NCBI GenBank assembly: GCA_964590315.1
Contig: CAZPVS010000015.1
Coordinates: forward strand, 1-26,348
Direction of reading: 5' to 3'
Source: JALRHH01 sp964590315
GTDB taxonomy: Bacteria > Patescibacteriota > Saccharimonadia > Saccharimonadales > JALRHH01
Length of the DNA stretch: 26,348 bases
A model generated the notes under the pieces. That model made no database searches. It had not been told where the DNA came from and was given only the letters and a program-made list of their open reading frames with translations. Every line of letters begins with the position of its first letter. Within the stretch, counting starts at the first letter, position 1. Below are positions 7,401 to 13,779 of the stretch, one piece after another. The position numbers were made by a program, and so were the translations under genes.

Positions 7401-7976
7401 ATGCCAGACAAGCAAACACAAAAATACTTTGAAGACCAAATGGATGACGAAGAAGTACTGTACGTCTTCCGGAAACATCCTATAGTCATGCGCAAAGGGA
7501 TCATACTCTTTTCTTTTGGGCCGCTCATCGGGGTATTGCCAGCCACTATCTGGCCACAACTCGGTTTTGGTTGGTTCTTCGGCGGTATGGCGGGGGGGTT
7601 TCTGCTGGGCATGCTGTTGTTCTTTCCTTCGTGGATTGCCTGGTATTACAGTGTTTTTATTGTCACCGACCAACGTTTTATTCAGATGACCCAAAAAGGG
7701 TTATTTCACCGGGGGGTGGTCGATGTCGGCTTGAATCAAATACAAATGGTTAACTATGAAGTTTCGGGACTCCAAGAAACACTGCTCGGATTTGGTACAA
7801 TAATGATGCAGACCTATATGGGGGAACTGCTTATTCATGAAGTGCATCACCCTGCACATATTCAGAAGAAAATGCTGAAGATACTACGCGATAAAGGGAT
7901 AATAGCGAATACTACCAGTGGCAGCTTCGGTGCTGCTGCAGCTAACGAGGAAACAAATGGTCAAGAGAAGAATTAG
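7401..7976 (+). CDS. Membrane protein with bacterial PH domain (YdbS/DUF304-like)
   Basis: 191 aa. After a short acidic N-terminus come R-K-H-P-I-V-M-R-K-G and two membrane helices (about residues 33-55 and 60-82). A bacterial PH-like domain follows (YYSVFIVTDQRFIQMTQKG, then F-H-R-G-V-V-D-V-G-L-N-Q-I-Q), where strand motifs T-D-x-R and I-x-x-V are typical of the bPH2 family. A C-terminal helix and an Ala/Asn-rich tail end the protein. Function in this family is unknown; it is thought to be structural or regulatory at the membrane. The 3' end overlaps the next gene, whose Shine-Dalgarno lies inside it. Confidence 0.8.
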   Translation: MPDKQTQKYFEDQMDDEEVLYVFRKHPIVMRKGIILFSFGPLIGVLPATIWPQLGFGWFFGGMAGGFLLGMLLFFPSWIAWYYSVFIVTDQRFIQMTQKGLFHRGVVDVGLNQIQMVNYEVSGLQETLLGFGTIMMQTYMGELLIHEVHHPAHIQKKMLKILRDKGIIANTTSGSFGAAAANEETNGQEKN

Positions 7977-9015
7977 AAGCGCATTGAAGCGCGTCAAGAA
8001 ACCTGATGAGGCAACAGCGCTGAAGCAGGCAGTTGAGAATGCTCCACGCATTACCAATGAGACAGTTGCCGAGCATCGTGAAGCAGTCCTGAAGGGCGCC
8101 CGCAAATATATCTTGCCCCTCCAGCACTCCAAGCACCAGATTGTTATCATAACCTCCACGCTGTTTGTTCTGGGCGTCGTCAGCTTCTTTACTTATGTAA
8201 CACTTGCTTTATATCGATTTGACCAGTCGTCTACGTTCTTGTACCGCGTGACACAAGTTATTCCGTTTCCGGTAGCAAAGACTGGCAATACGTTAGTTCC
8301 ATATGAAAATTATTTATTCGAGCTCCGTCATTACACGCACTACTATGAGAACCAGCAGAAACTAAACTTTAATGACCCGGGAGGGCAGGAACAGCTAAAA
8401 ACCTTTAAGGAGCAGGCCCAACAAAAGGTCATAGACGACGCACTAGTTCGTCAGCTTGCGAAAGAAAACGGCGTGTCAGTCAGTGAAAAAGAGTTAAGCG
8501 ATAGCATTGATCTGGTCAGAAGTCAAAATCGACTTGGCGAGAACGACAAGGTGTTTGAAGACGTGCTAAAAGATTATTGGGGTTGGACAGTTAATGATTT
8601 CAAACGAAGCCTAAAACAGCAATTACTCGCTCAAAAATTAGTTGCTAAGCTTGATACGGAGACACAACAGCGGGCTAAGACCGCACTTACCGAGATACAA
8701 TCTGGAGCTGACTTTGCTGCAGTCGCAAAAAAGTATTCAGATGACACCAGCACCAAAGATAGCGGGGGAGAATACGGTTTCCTGATTGATAGAACTAACC
8801 GTGACTTAACCGCACAGACCGTGGATACAATATTTACATTACAGCCAGGACAAGTATCTGGGATAGTCAATACAGGTTACAGCTTAGAGATTGTGAAGAA
8901 TATCGAGAAGCAAGGGGAACGTATCAAAGCTGCTCACATCATATGCAACTTTAAAGATATCAATACATACATCGATCCACTCAAAGAAAAGCAAAAGCCA
9001 AGCCTGTATATATAA
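7957..9015 (+). CDS. Membrane-anchored peptidyl-prolyl isomerase, SurA/PrsA-like (parvulin)
   Basis: 352 aa from ATG 7957, chosen because GAGG at 7949-7952 has correct spacing; upstream GTG 7918 lies deep in the previous gene. A basic cytoplasmic N-terminus of ~50 residues precedes a single membrane helix (IVIITSTLFVLGVVSFFTYV). An extracytoplasmic SurA_N-type helical domain follows (KVIDDALVRQLAKENGVSVS), then a PpiC domain (ALTEIQSGADFAAVAKKYSD, then S-G-G-E-Y-G-F, LQPGQVSGIV and a Tyr-Ser strand). The C-terminus KAAHIICNFKDINTYI looks like the start of a second parvulin-type strand. Likely a foldase for secreted proteins such as the pilins. It is cotranscribed with the PH-domain gene (20-base overlap). 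Confidence 0.85.
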   Translation: MVKRRIRSALKRVKKPDEATALKQAVENAPRITNETVAEHREAVLKGARKYILPLQHSKHQIVIITSTLFVLGVVSFFTYVTLALYRFDQSSTFLYRVTQVIPFPVAKTGNTLVPYENYLFELRHYTHYYENQQKLNFNDPGGQEQLKTFKEQAQQKVIDDALVRQLAKENGVSVSEKELSDSIDLVRSQNRLGENDKVFEDVLKDYWGWTVNDFKRSLKQQLLAQKLVAKLDTETQQRAKTALTEIQSGADFAAVAKKYSDDTSTKDSGGEYGFLIDRTNRDLTAQTVDTIFTLQPGQVSGIVNTGYSLEIVKNIEKQGERIKAAHIICNFKDINTYIDPLKEKQKPSLYI

Positions 9016-9025
9016 GGTTTTATAG

Positions 9026-9168
9026 TGGCGGACCGAACGGGATTCGCCTCGGAGCGACGACAAAATGTCGTACTCATTCGACCCCAGACACCTTTGGCGT
9101 CTCTGGGGCTAGGGTCCTGGATATGCCACTGGCATATCCGTTCGAATCCCGCCATCCGCCTCCGGACC
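9026..9168 (-). repeat. Structured segment after tRNA-Asp ending in a copy of the tRNA 3' end
   Basis: Bases 9026-9046 repeat exactly the 21 bases of the tRNA-Asp 3' end (9206-9226), 180 bp apart and in the same orientation. Read from the tRNA, the segment contains an imperfect antisense copy of the tRNA 3' arm (GGCGGATGGCGGGATTCG, about 9160-9143) and a perfect 10+1+10 palindrome (GGATATGCCA and complement, 9119-9139). Next come a hairpin starting CCCCAGA (9079-9105), a 6-bp hairpin ACGACA/TGTCGT (9057-9071), and finally the direct copy. Outer copy and antisense copy can pair as terminal inverted repeats. It could be a miniature mobile element or a remnant of tRNA-targeted integration. No protein is encoded. 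Confidence 0.6.
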
Positions 9169-9206
9169 AAGATAAAAGCCCCATCATATGATAGGGCTTT
9201 TATCTT
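9169..9206 (-). terminator. Terminator after tRNA-Asp
   Basis: Long stem AAGATAAAAGCCC/GGGCTTTTATCTT around a short AT-rich loop directly after the tRNA CCA; both strands have U-rich ends. Confidence 0.8.
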
Positions 9207-9281
9207 GGCGGACCGAACGGGATTCGAACCCGCGACCTCCTCCGTGACAGGGAGGCGAGCACTCCGCTGCTCCACCGGTCC
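9206..9281 (-). tRNA. tRNA-Asp (anticodon GTC)
   Basis: Acceptor stem GGACCGG/TCGGTCC (one G-T pair), discriminator G, encoded CCA, D arm GAGC/GCTC, anticodon arm CCTCC-CTGTCAC-GGAGG with GTC, and T loop TTCGAAT. Confidence 0.95.
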
Positions 9282-9316
9282 ATGGTGGTGCGTCTGTGTA
9301 TAGCACAACGCATTTG

Positions 9317-9325
9317 AGCATATCA
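9317..9325 (-). promoter_or_regulatory. Extended -10 promoter of tRNA-Asp
   Basis: TGaTATGCT inside a 16-base block (TCTGTAAcTGATATGC) that recurs with one change before tRNA-Val. It lies 35 nt upstream of the mature tRNA. Confidence 0.4.
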
Positions 9326-9354
9326 GTTACAGATGCGTACTGCAACATGAACAC

Positions 9355-9431
9355 TGGTGGGCGATATAGGATTCGAACCTATCACCTCCACAACGTCAAT
9401 GTGGCGCTCTAGCCAAATGAGCTAATCGCCC
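9355..9431 (-). tRNA. tRNA-Val (anticodon GAC)
   Basis: Acceptor stem GGGCGAT/ATCGCCC, discriminator A, encoded CCA, anticodon arm CCACA-TTGACGT-TGTGG with GAC, T loop TTCGAAT. It reads GUC. Unlike tRNA-Asp and tRNA-Thr there is no tail copy downstream. Confidence 0.95.
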
Positions 9432-9447
9432 TCACCAGACAGATGAA

Positions 9448-9456
9448 AGCATATCA
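9448..9456 (-). promoter_or_regulatory. Extended -10 promoter of tRNA-Val
   Basis: TGaTATGCT, ending 16 nt upstream of the tRNA 5' end. The surrounding 16 bases match the block before tRNA-Asp except for one base. Confidence 0.45.
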
Positions 9457-9496
9457 TTTACAGAGGTAAAATACAACACTTTCACTGCCTTATTGC

Positions 9497-9526
9497 TTGA
9501 TAAGAAGGTGAGGAAGCGTGTATAGT
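9497..9526 (+). promoter_or_regulatory. Promoter of tRNA-Thr
   Basis: TTGATA, 18-bp spacer ending in TG, then TATAGT; the tRNA begins 22 nt further on. Confidence 0.55.
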
Positions 9527-9548
9527 TTTCTCAGTCATTCTTTGATGT

Positions 9549-9624
9549 GCCACCTTAGCTCAGTTGGTAGAGCGACGCATTCGTAACGCGTAGGTCGCCG
9601 GTTCAATCCCGGCAGGTGGCTCCA
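9549..9624 (+). tRNA. tRNA-Thr (anticodon CGT)
   Basis: Acceptor stem GCCACCT/AGGTGGC, discriminator T, encoded CCA, D arm GCTC/GAGC, anticodon loop TTCGTAA with CGT, T loop TTCAATC. The pair closing the anticodon loop is an A-C mismatch. The discriminator T complements the TGGA of the thrS T-box in this window. Confidence 0.95.
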
Positions 9625-9751
9625 AGATACCTGGCGGGTTGAACCGGAACTTTTGCATAATGCAAAAGCGGTGCAATAATCAAACTCTGCCGCAGGAGCT
9701 CGCTCCGAGAAAGAGTGCAGATTATACCCTGTATCCCGGCAGGTGGCTCCA
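9625..9751 (+). repeat. Structured segment after tRNA-Thr ending in a copy of the tRNA 3' end
   Basis: The last 19 bases of tRNA-Thr (9606-9624) are repeated exactly at 9733-9751, 127 bp further on. In between, in order: an imperfect antisense copy of the T arm (9630-9647, two differences in 19), a perfect 9+1+9 palindrome (CTTTTGCAT and complement, 9650-9668), and a nested stem-loop (ATAATC/GATTAT outside, ACTCT/AGAGT, GGAGC/GCTCC inside). The order antisense copy, palindrome, stem-loops, direct copy is the same as after tRNA-Asp although the sequences differ. There is no coding potential. The next tRNA begins 6 bases after the copy. Confidence 0.6.
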
Positions 9752-9756
9752 GTTAG

Positions 9757-9830
9757 GCGAGATTCGTATAATGATAGTACGCTTGCTTCCCAAGCAAGAA
9801 GCACGAGTTTGATTCTCGTATCTCGCACCA
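9757..9830 (+). tRNA. tRNA-Gly (anticodon CCC)
   Basis: Acceptor stem GCGAGAT/ATCTCGC, discriminator A, encoded CCA, anticodon arm CTTGC-TTCCCAA-GCAAG with CCC, T loop TTTGATT. It reads GGG. Confidence 0.94.
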
Positions 9831-9878
9831 TATTACACCTTTTCACTTTCGGCTTTTCACTTTACACTTAATCTCATC

Positions 9879-10238
9879 ATGCACATCCCTAAAAACTACT
9901 TTCAGGACAGACTCGTTTTATTCCTTATTAGCGTCAATGCGTTTTTTGCGGTTCTGACGACGCTTCTCATATTGTTCCGACTCCGTACTGGTGGAAGTGA
10001 TGGATATATCGGTCAATACCATGCAAACCTCGGCATTTTAAGTGGTTTTGAACCAGGATCTGCCATGACGTTTTTTGCGTTTATCGCGCTTGCAGTCTTT
10101 GTGCTGGTGTTCCACACGCTGCTCAGCATGCGTATGTATCACCGCAGACGACAATTCTCGATAACAATCTTGTGGCTGGGGCTTTTGCTGCTCGTTCTTT
10201 CGTTGATTGTGAGTAATGCATTGTTGGTACTGCAGTAA
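9879..10238 (+). CDS. Small membrane protein of unknown function, coupled to a glycosyltransferase
   Basis: 119 aa with three predicted membrane helices: about residues 11-33 (LVLFLISVNAFFAVLTTLLI), 62-83 (MTFFAFIALAVFVLVFHTLL) and 93-117 (ITILWLGLLLLVLSLIVS). A Gly/Tyr-containing loop lies between helices 1 and 2 and a basic M-Y-H-R-R-R-Q loop between 2 and 3. I do not recognise the family. Its stop codon overlaps the start of the glycosyltransferase gene (TAATG), so the two are translationally coupled, and it may be a partner subunit of that membrane enzyme. An AT-rich CTTAAT lies 6 nt before the ATG. Confidence 0.7.
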   Translation: MHIPKNYFQDRLVLFLISVNAFFAVLTTLLILFRLRTGGSDGYIGQYHANLGILSGFEPGSAMTFFAFIALAVFVLVFHTLLSMRMYHRRRQFSITILWLGLLLLVLSLIVSNALLVLQ

Positions 10239-11848
10239 TGACCGACATAGAGATTCCGTATGTTGAGGAGCGGGGGAGGCGATACCGCTTGTTCGAGATA
10301 CTGCCGGGATTTCTGAGCTGGTCCATTCTCATTTTCCCGTTTATCCTCAGTCAGATTAGCCCACATGCAACAGTATTTTTCATCATCGCGTACATTCTGA
10401 TGTGGTTTGTAAAGGCTGTGGTCCTGAATATGCGTGCTCTCCAGGGCTATAGGGTGCTTAAGCAACATGAAAAGCTGCCGTGGGACGTACTGCTTACAGA
10501 ACTGCAGGTAGGTAAAGTTGCACAGCCCGATCGACATATACCCTCATGGCACTATGAGACAGTTCGTCGACTGCAAGAAACACCTCCACTTGTGCAACCG
10601 AAGGATATGCTTCATGCAATTATTATCGCAACATATAACGAAGCGCGCGAAGTGTTAGGACCGACGTTCCAAACAGTACTTGCCTCAAAATATGACATGA
10701 AAAAAGTAATTCTCGTGCTGGCGTATGAGGAGCGGGGCGGACCTGAAGTTGACGTGAATGCCCAGAGTCTTATCAAAGAGTATCGCCCCCACTTTAAACA
10801 TGCGATGGCGATAAAACATCCCAAAGATATACCAGGAGAGGTCATTGGGAAGGGCGGCAACATTACATATGCCGGGCGGGAGCTCGAGAAATATCTTGCA
10901 TCACATGATATTGAGCCCAAACGCGTGATTGTCACCACGCTTGATGCGGACAATCGTCCCCACCCCCAATACCTCTCAGCCTTGAGTTATCTCTATGCTG
11001 CATCCCCTGATCCTATCCGCGTGTCGTATCAGCCCATCCCCATGTTTACGAACAACATCTGGGACGCGCCTGCGCCAATGCGGGTGATTGCTACTGGTAA
11101 TACCTTCTGGAATGTTGTGCTTAGTCTTCGTCCACATATGATTCGGAATTTTTCATCACATGCACAGAGTATGCAGGCCCTGATTGACACCGACTATTGG
11201 AGTGTACGGACAATCGTTGAGGATGGGCATCAGTTCTGGCGTACATATTTTCGTTATGATGGTAAGCATGACGTCTATCCCATATATTTGCCCATTTATC
11301 AGGACGCGGTCCTATCGAGTACATTCCTAAAGACACTCAAAGCTCAGTTTGTGCAGCTCCGACGGTGGGCATGGGGCGCTTCAGATATCGCATACGTGCT
11401 TGAGACCGGCTATTTCAAGAACAACAAAGTGCCCAAAGGTGATCTCACCATGAAATTTCTCCGCTTGCTTGAGGGGCATATCAGCTGGGCAACTGCGCCA
11501 CTTATTTTGGCATTCTCTGCGTTCATCCCGCTATTGTTCAACCCACAGGATTATGCGGCAAATCAACTACCATTGATTGCGAGTCGCATTCAGACAGTAG
11601 CACTGGTAGGCATCTTTATTACCTTGTTCCTGAGCCTCAAGTTACTCCCCCCTAAACCAGCTCGATACAAATCTCACCGGACACTATTCATGGTGTTACA
11701 GTGGGTCTTCTTGCCGCTGACGACAATTGCATATAACTCTTTATCTGCTTTATATTCCCAGACACGACTGATGTTCGGAAAGTATCTCGGGAAGTTTGAT
11801 GTCACTGAAAAAGCCTTCATCACAGAAGGTAATAAGAAACGGAGCTAG
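10238..11848 (+). CDS. Family 2 membrane glycosyltransferase (processive type)
   Basis: 536 aa. Two N-terminal membrane helices precede a cytoplasmic GT-A domain with IIIATYNEA at the nucleotide site, the D-x-D-type motif TTLDADNRPHP, the acceptor-site motif VEDGHQFWR, and Q-L-R-R-W, the QxxRW motif of processive family 2 enzymes (cellulose and hyaluronan synthase relatives). Three to four membrane helices follow. All D, D, D, QxxRW elements are present, so it is probably active, polymerising or transferring a sugar onto a membrane-linked acceptor. The product cannot be told from sequence. It is coupled to the small membrane protein before it and followed after 2 bases by a Nudix gene. Confidence 0.85.
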   Translation: MTDIEIPYVEERGRRYRLFEILPGFLSWSILIFPFILSQISPHATVFFIIAYILMWFVKAVVLNMRALQGYRVLKQHEKLPWDVLLTELQVGKVAQPDRHIPSWHYETVRRLQETPPLVQPKDMLHAIIIATYNEAREVLGPTFQTVLASKYDMKKVILVLAYEERGGPEVDVNAQSLIKEYRPHFKHAMAIKHPKDIPGEVIGKGGNITYAGRELEKYLASHDIEPKRVIVTTLDADNRPHPQYLSALSYLYAASPDPIRVSYQPIPMFTNNIWDAPAPMRVIATGNTFWNVVLSLRPHMIRNFSSHAQSMQALIDTDYWSVRTIVEDGHQFWRTYFRYDGKHDVYPIYLPIYQDAVLSSTFLKTLKAQFVQLRRWAWGASDIAYVLETGYFKNNKVPKGDLTMKFLRLLEGHISWATAPLILAFSAFIPLLFNPQDYAANQLPLIASRIQTVALVGIFITLFLSLKLLPPKPARYKSHRTLFMVLQWVFLPLTTIAYNSLSALYSQTRLMFGKYLGKFDVTEKAFITEGNKKRS

Positions 11849-11850
11849 TG

Positions 11851-12264
11851 ATGCGCCATGCAGTCAGGGCCCTCATTGTTCATGACACTGAGCCGAGGGT
11901 GCTGCTTGCACGTCGCAGCCCAGGAGAAAAGTATGCCGCAAAGCAATGGGCGTTGCTGGGTGGCAAGATAGACAGAGGTGAAACAGGGATAGAAGCGGTT
12001 ATACGAGAAGTCCATGAAGAAAGTGGTCTTAGATTTATCCCAGAGGCTCTGTTTGTTGCCCATGAAAATAATGAATGGCGCACAGAATTTTATTACGGGA
12101 AAGCAATTGGTATTTTGGCCCTAGAACAGGCTGAGCACGATCAAGCCAGGTATTGTACAGAATCAGAACTCAGCGCCGTACCACTCGCTTTTGATCATGA
12201 ATTTATCCTCAGAAGCTTTTTCCGTACGTATTTTATACCGGATGAAAGGCGCGGTAGTGCGTAG
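11851..12264 (+). CDS. Nudix hydrolase (MutT-like)
   Basis: 137 aa from ATG 11851, which has GGAG at 11841-11844 with 6-nt spacing; GTG 11848 overlaps the previous stop. The Nudix box GGKIDRGETGIEAVIREV followed by H-E-E-S-G-L is complete. The preceding W-A-L-L is the usual MutT-type strand leading into the box. Likely a nucleotide pyrophosphatase for house-cleaning or for nucleotide sugars, the latter suggested only by coupling to the glycosyltransferase. The 3' end overlaps that of nrdR on the other strand by 32 bases. Confidence 0.87.
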   Translation: MRHAVRALIVHDTEPRVLLARRSPGEKYAAKQWALLGGKIDRGETGIEAVIREVHEESGLRFIPEALFVAHENNEWRTEFYYGKAIGILALEQAEHDQARYCTESELSAVPLAFDHEFILRSFFRTYFIPDERRGSA

Positions 12265-12634
12265 CAGCGATAGTGTCAAAGCGCTCTAACACAGCGGCAC
12301 AGACAGTCACAATGACATCTCGATCAATAACTGCAGCCTCTGCCAGTTGATAAATAGTCGTGAGCATAGTGTTTGTAAGGCTCGTAGCGTCCGCCAGGGC
12401 GCTTTTTCTATGTCGAAGGCTGTCGTAGACGCTTATAAACAAATGATCGCGTAGAAACGGCTCCAGCTGCTTATTCTTACGTACGGTAATACTGAGACTC
12501 GTATCTGCAGCTTCAATCGTGCTGAATACCGTGTTGCACTGCAAGCACTGTCTTCGTCGCCAGACGGTATTCGTCCGCTTTTGCGGCCGAGAGTTCGTGA
12601 CCTGGGTTGAACCGTTACAATAGATACATACCAT
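12233..12634 (-). CDS. nrdR: Transcriptional repressor NrdR (divergent)
   Basis: 133 aa. The N-terminal zinc ribbon is clear: C3/C6 and C30/C33 with VTNSRPQK and WRRRQCLQC matching the NrdR pattern (D-S-R, R-R-R-R-x-C-x-x-C). The ATP-cone that follows is more diverged than usual: SITVRKNKQLEPFLRDHLF keeps the V-x-K-x-x-x-x-x-x-F layout, and the protein is ~15-20 residues shorter than typical. NrdR represses ribonucleotide reductase genes according to the bound nucleotide. No nrd gene is in the window. The start sits 6 nt behind a -10 box inside a NrdR-box-like palindrome, suggesting autoregulation. The 3' end overlaps the Nudix gene. Confidence 0.85.
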   Translation of the reverse strand: MVCIYCNGSTQVTNSRPQKRTNTVWRRRQCLQCNTVFSTIEAADTSLSITVRKNKQLEPFLRDHLFISVYDSLRHRKSALADATSLTNTMLTTIYQLAEAAVIDRDVIVTVCAAVLERFDTIAATHYRAFHPV

Positions 12635-12649
12635 GACAACATATTGACA
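12634..12649 (-). promoter_or_regulatory. nrdR promoter with NrdR-box-like operator
   Basis: On the minus strand TGTCAATATGTTGTCA contains the extended -10 TGtCAATAT, 6 nt from the ATG. The same 16 bases fit the core of the NrdR box (C-W-A-T-A-T-n-T-w-G-T) and form an imperfect palindrome. Confidence 0.4.
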
Positions 12650-12669
12650 TAACGGAGGGAAAAATGAAA

Positions 12670-12700
12670 GTGGATAAGTCTGTGGAGAGCGGGGGATAAC
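12670..12700 (+). other. Cluster of DnaA-box-like sequences
   Basis: Three sites in one orientation: GTGGATAAG (8 of 9 to the reverse-complement consensus), CTGTGGAGA (weaker) and GGGGATAAC (7 of 9). A fourth TTGTCCACA, a known variant, lies at 13346-13354. The stretch between is AT-rich in places (13140-13200). This could be part of a replication origin, but no dnaA, dnaN or other origin-linked gene is in the window, so the call is weak. Confidence 0.25.
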
Positions 12701-12713
12701 TTTAACAGGGGTC

Positions 12714-12745
12714 AGAATATAAAATGCCCGGGATTACTCCCGGGC
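12714..12745 (-). terminator. Terminator of the 35-codon gene
   Basis: 7-bp GC-only stem GCCCGGG/CCCGGGC with a 6-base loop, followed on the minus strand by ATTTTATATT. It faces the small gene at 12762-12869 and lies 17 bases after its stop. Confidence 0.75.
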
Positions 12746-12761
12746 CTCACTCGATTTCTAG

Positions 12762-12869
12762 TTAGACTAGGCGTCGAGCGCGTCGTATACGACTGGTATA
12801 GTTCTTTGAGGGTTTGAGTTCTTCATAGAATAACTTAAAACCTTCAAGAGAACTTGCTTTGGTACTCAA
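12762..12869 (-). CDS. Small basic protein of 35 residues, unknown
   Basis: Too short for usual gene calling, but it sits in a complete expression unit: a consensus-like promoter (12900-12928), GGGAGG Shine-Dalgarno 10 nt before the TTG start, and a strong terminator 17 nt after the stop. The product has an amphipathic first half (KASSLEGFKLFYEELKPS) and a strongly basic end (Y-T-S-R-I-R-R-A-R-R-L-V). I do not recognise it. The basic tail suggests nucleic acid or ribosome binding, which is inference only. The TTG start is unusual; no better in-frame start exists downstream of the promoter. Confidence 0.5.
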   Translation of the reverse strand: MSTKASSLEGFKLFYEELKPSKNYTSRIRRARRLV

Positions 12870-12899
12870 AACTTGAGCGCCTCCCAAATTAACCCATGT

Positions 12900-12928
12900 A
12901 TGCTATCACGGCAGTACATTCGTGTCAA
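12900..12928 (-). promoter_or_regulatory. Sigma70-type promoter of the 35-codon gene
   Basis: TTGACA (12923-12928), 17-bp spacer, TAGCAT (12900-12905), minus strand. Predicted transcript start is near 12893, leaving a 5' leader of about 24 nt that includes GGGAGG. Confidence 0.65.
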
Positions 12929-13203
12929 TAATACACACCACTTTGTTATACGTATTACAGGGGTGATATTATGGATGTGGAATGAGCTGATACGCGCAAT
13001 ACAGCAACATTGTGCGACCCTATTATGTTGGCTCCGAGACACTGTCTCCAGTTGGCTAGTACATATATGAAGTGTGATGGTATGCGTGAAAGAGCCCGAT
13101 CATTACAAGGAACGTCTACGTATAGTATATAGAGGCAAGAGTAATGTAATAATAACAATAATAAAGTACTAGCATGATAATACCAGTATGTTATTATAGT
13201 TGC

Positions 13204-13275
13204 AGGTGACGTTTTGGGAGGGGTTTTCCCCTCAAGCGGTTGAATGAAGTTGCGAGATCATTTAACCGCTTTTTT
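13204..13275 (+). ncRNA. Candidate small RNA with two hairpins
   Basis: A TATTAT box at 13192-13197 is followed by hairpin GAGGGG-TTTT-CCCCTC (13218-13233). Directly after it comes a longer hairpin AAGCGGTT-g-AATGA/TCATT-t-AACCGCTT (13234-13271) ending in six T, a strong terminator. There is no open reading frame in between, so this looks like a short structured transcript of ~70 nt; no RNA family was recognised. The flanking region 12930-13200 is otherwise without a convincing gene. Confidence 0.4.
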
Positions 13276-13401
13276 ATATGTGATGAAACGCAATTACTGT
13301 AGAAAAGTCACATGATATAGTGCGTCCGTCGTATAATTGTATGTATTGTCCACATATGTCCGTACATAACGCGGACTATATACATAAAAAGGAGCAAAAC
13401 A

Positions 13402-13752
13402 ATGACAAATAGTGAACATGGCTTTCATGCTTCCGGTGGCTGCCGCCCTACGCAATTGCATGAGCAGTTATTTAGGGAAATGTTTGAAGCTACTACAGGA
13501 GATAGTCTGTATTCGTTCTGGGGTCCCAACGATGGACGGCCTCAAGACGTTGCGCCTGTCAGCGTAGCGGTCATCGACAAGGAAACTGGACAGATACATG
13601 GTCATGATCAAACAATTGTGCGCCAGGTATGGTTTGACGCGCTGCTTGCATCGCGGGAAGTAGCAAGTGTGGAAGAATATATGCATATCGTTCAAAGGAA
13701 TATTGGTGATGTTGCAGTGACGCAGCTCGTAACTGCAGAGCTAGCTAGTTAG
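13402..13752 (+). CDS. Hypothetical protein, 116 aa
   Basis: Has a good Shine-Dalgarno (AAGGAG, 8 nt before the ATG). The product is soluble and mildly acidic, with a predicted mixed fold: helix RPTQLHEQLFREMFEAT, a strand pair around V-S-V-A-V-I-D-K-E-T-G-Q-I-H-G, and two helices near the end. There is no signal peptide, membrane segment or known motif. The upstream 13321-13400 holds TATAAT at 13332-13337, TATATA near 13377 and the inverted repeat GTCCG/CGGAC, which could be an operator. I do not recognise the family. Confidence 0.6.
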   Translation: MTNSEHGFHASGGCRPTQLHEQLFREMFEATTGDSLYSFWGPNDGRPQDVAPVSVAVIDKETGQIHGHDQTIVRQVWFDALLASREVASVEEYMHIVQRNIGDVAVTQLVTAELAS

Positions 13753-13767
13753 TCAGCGCGAAAGGTG

Positions 13768-13773
13768 TATAAT
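13768..13773 (+). promoter_or_regulatory. -10 box for the thrS leader
   Basis: TATAAT, giving a predicted transcript start near 13780, about 210 nt before the thrS start codon. The -35 region is weak. Confidence 0.5.
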
Positions 13774-13779
13774 CATAGG

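Noticed and set aside
9027..9168. A plus-strand tRNA or tRNA with an intron in the tRNA-Asp segment
   Set aside because: GGCGGA/TCCGCC could mimic an acceptor stem, but there is no valid T stem, D arm or anticodon arm.
9025..9303. Frames across the tRNA-Asp region on both strands (also 8934-9308 minus)
   Set aside because: They read through tRNA, terminator and hairpins; their apparent similarity to database entries would be translated tRNA antisense.
9535..9846. Minus-strand frame across tRNA-Thr and tRNA-Gly
   Set aside because: Antisense of two tRNA genes and the repeat segment.
12873..13070. 65-codon plus-strand frame, with an inner 31-residue hydrophobic peptide
   Set aside because: It runs antisense through the promoter of the 35-codon gene, has no credible ribosome site, and its composition is unlike its neighbours. 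A type I toxin was considered but there is no antisense RNA evidence.
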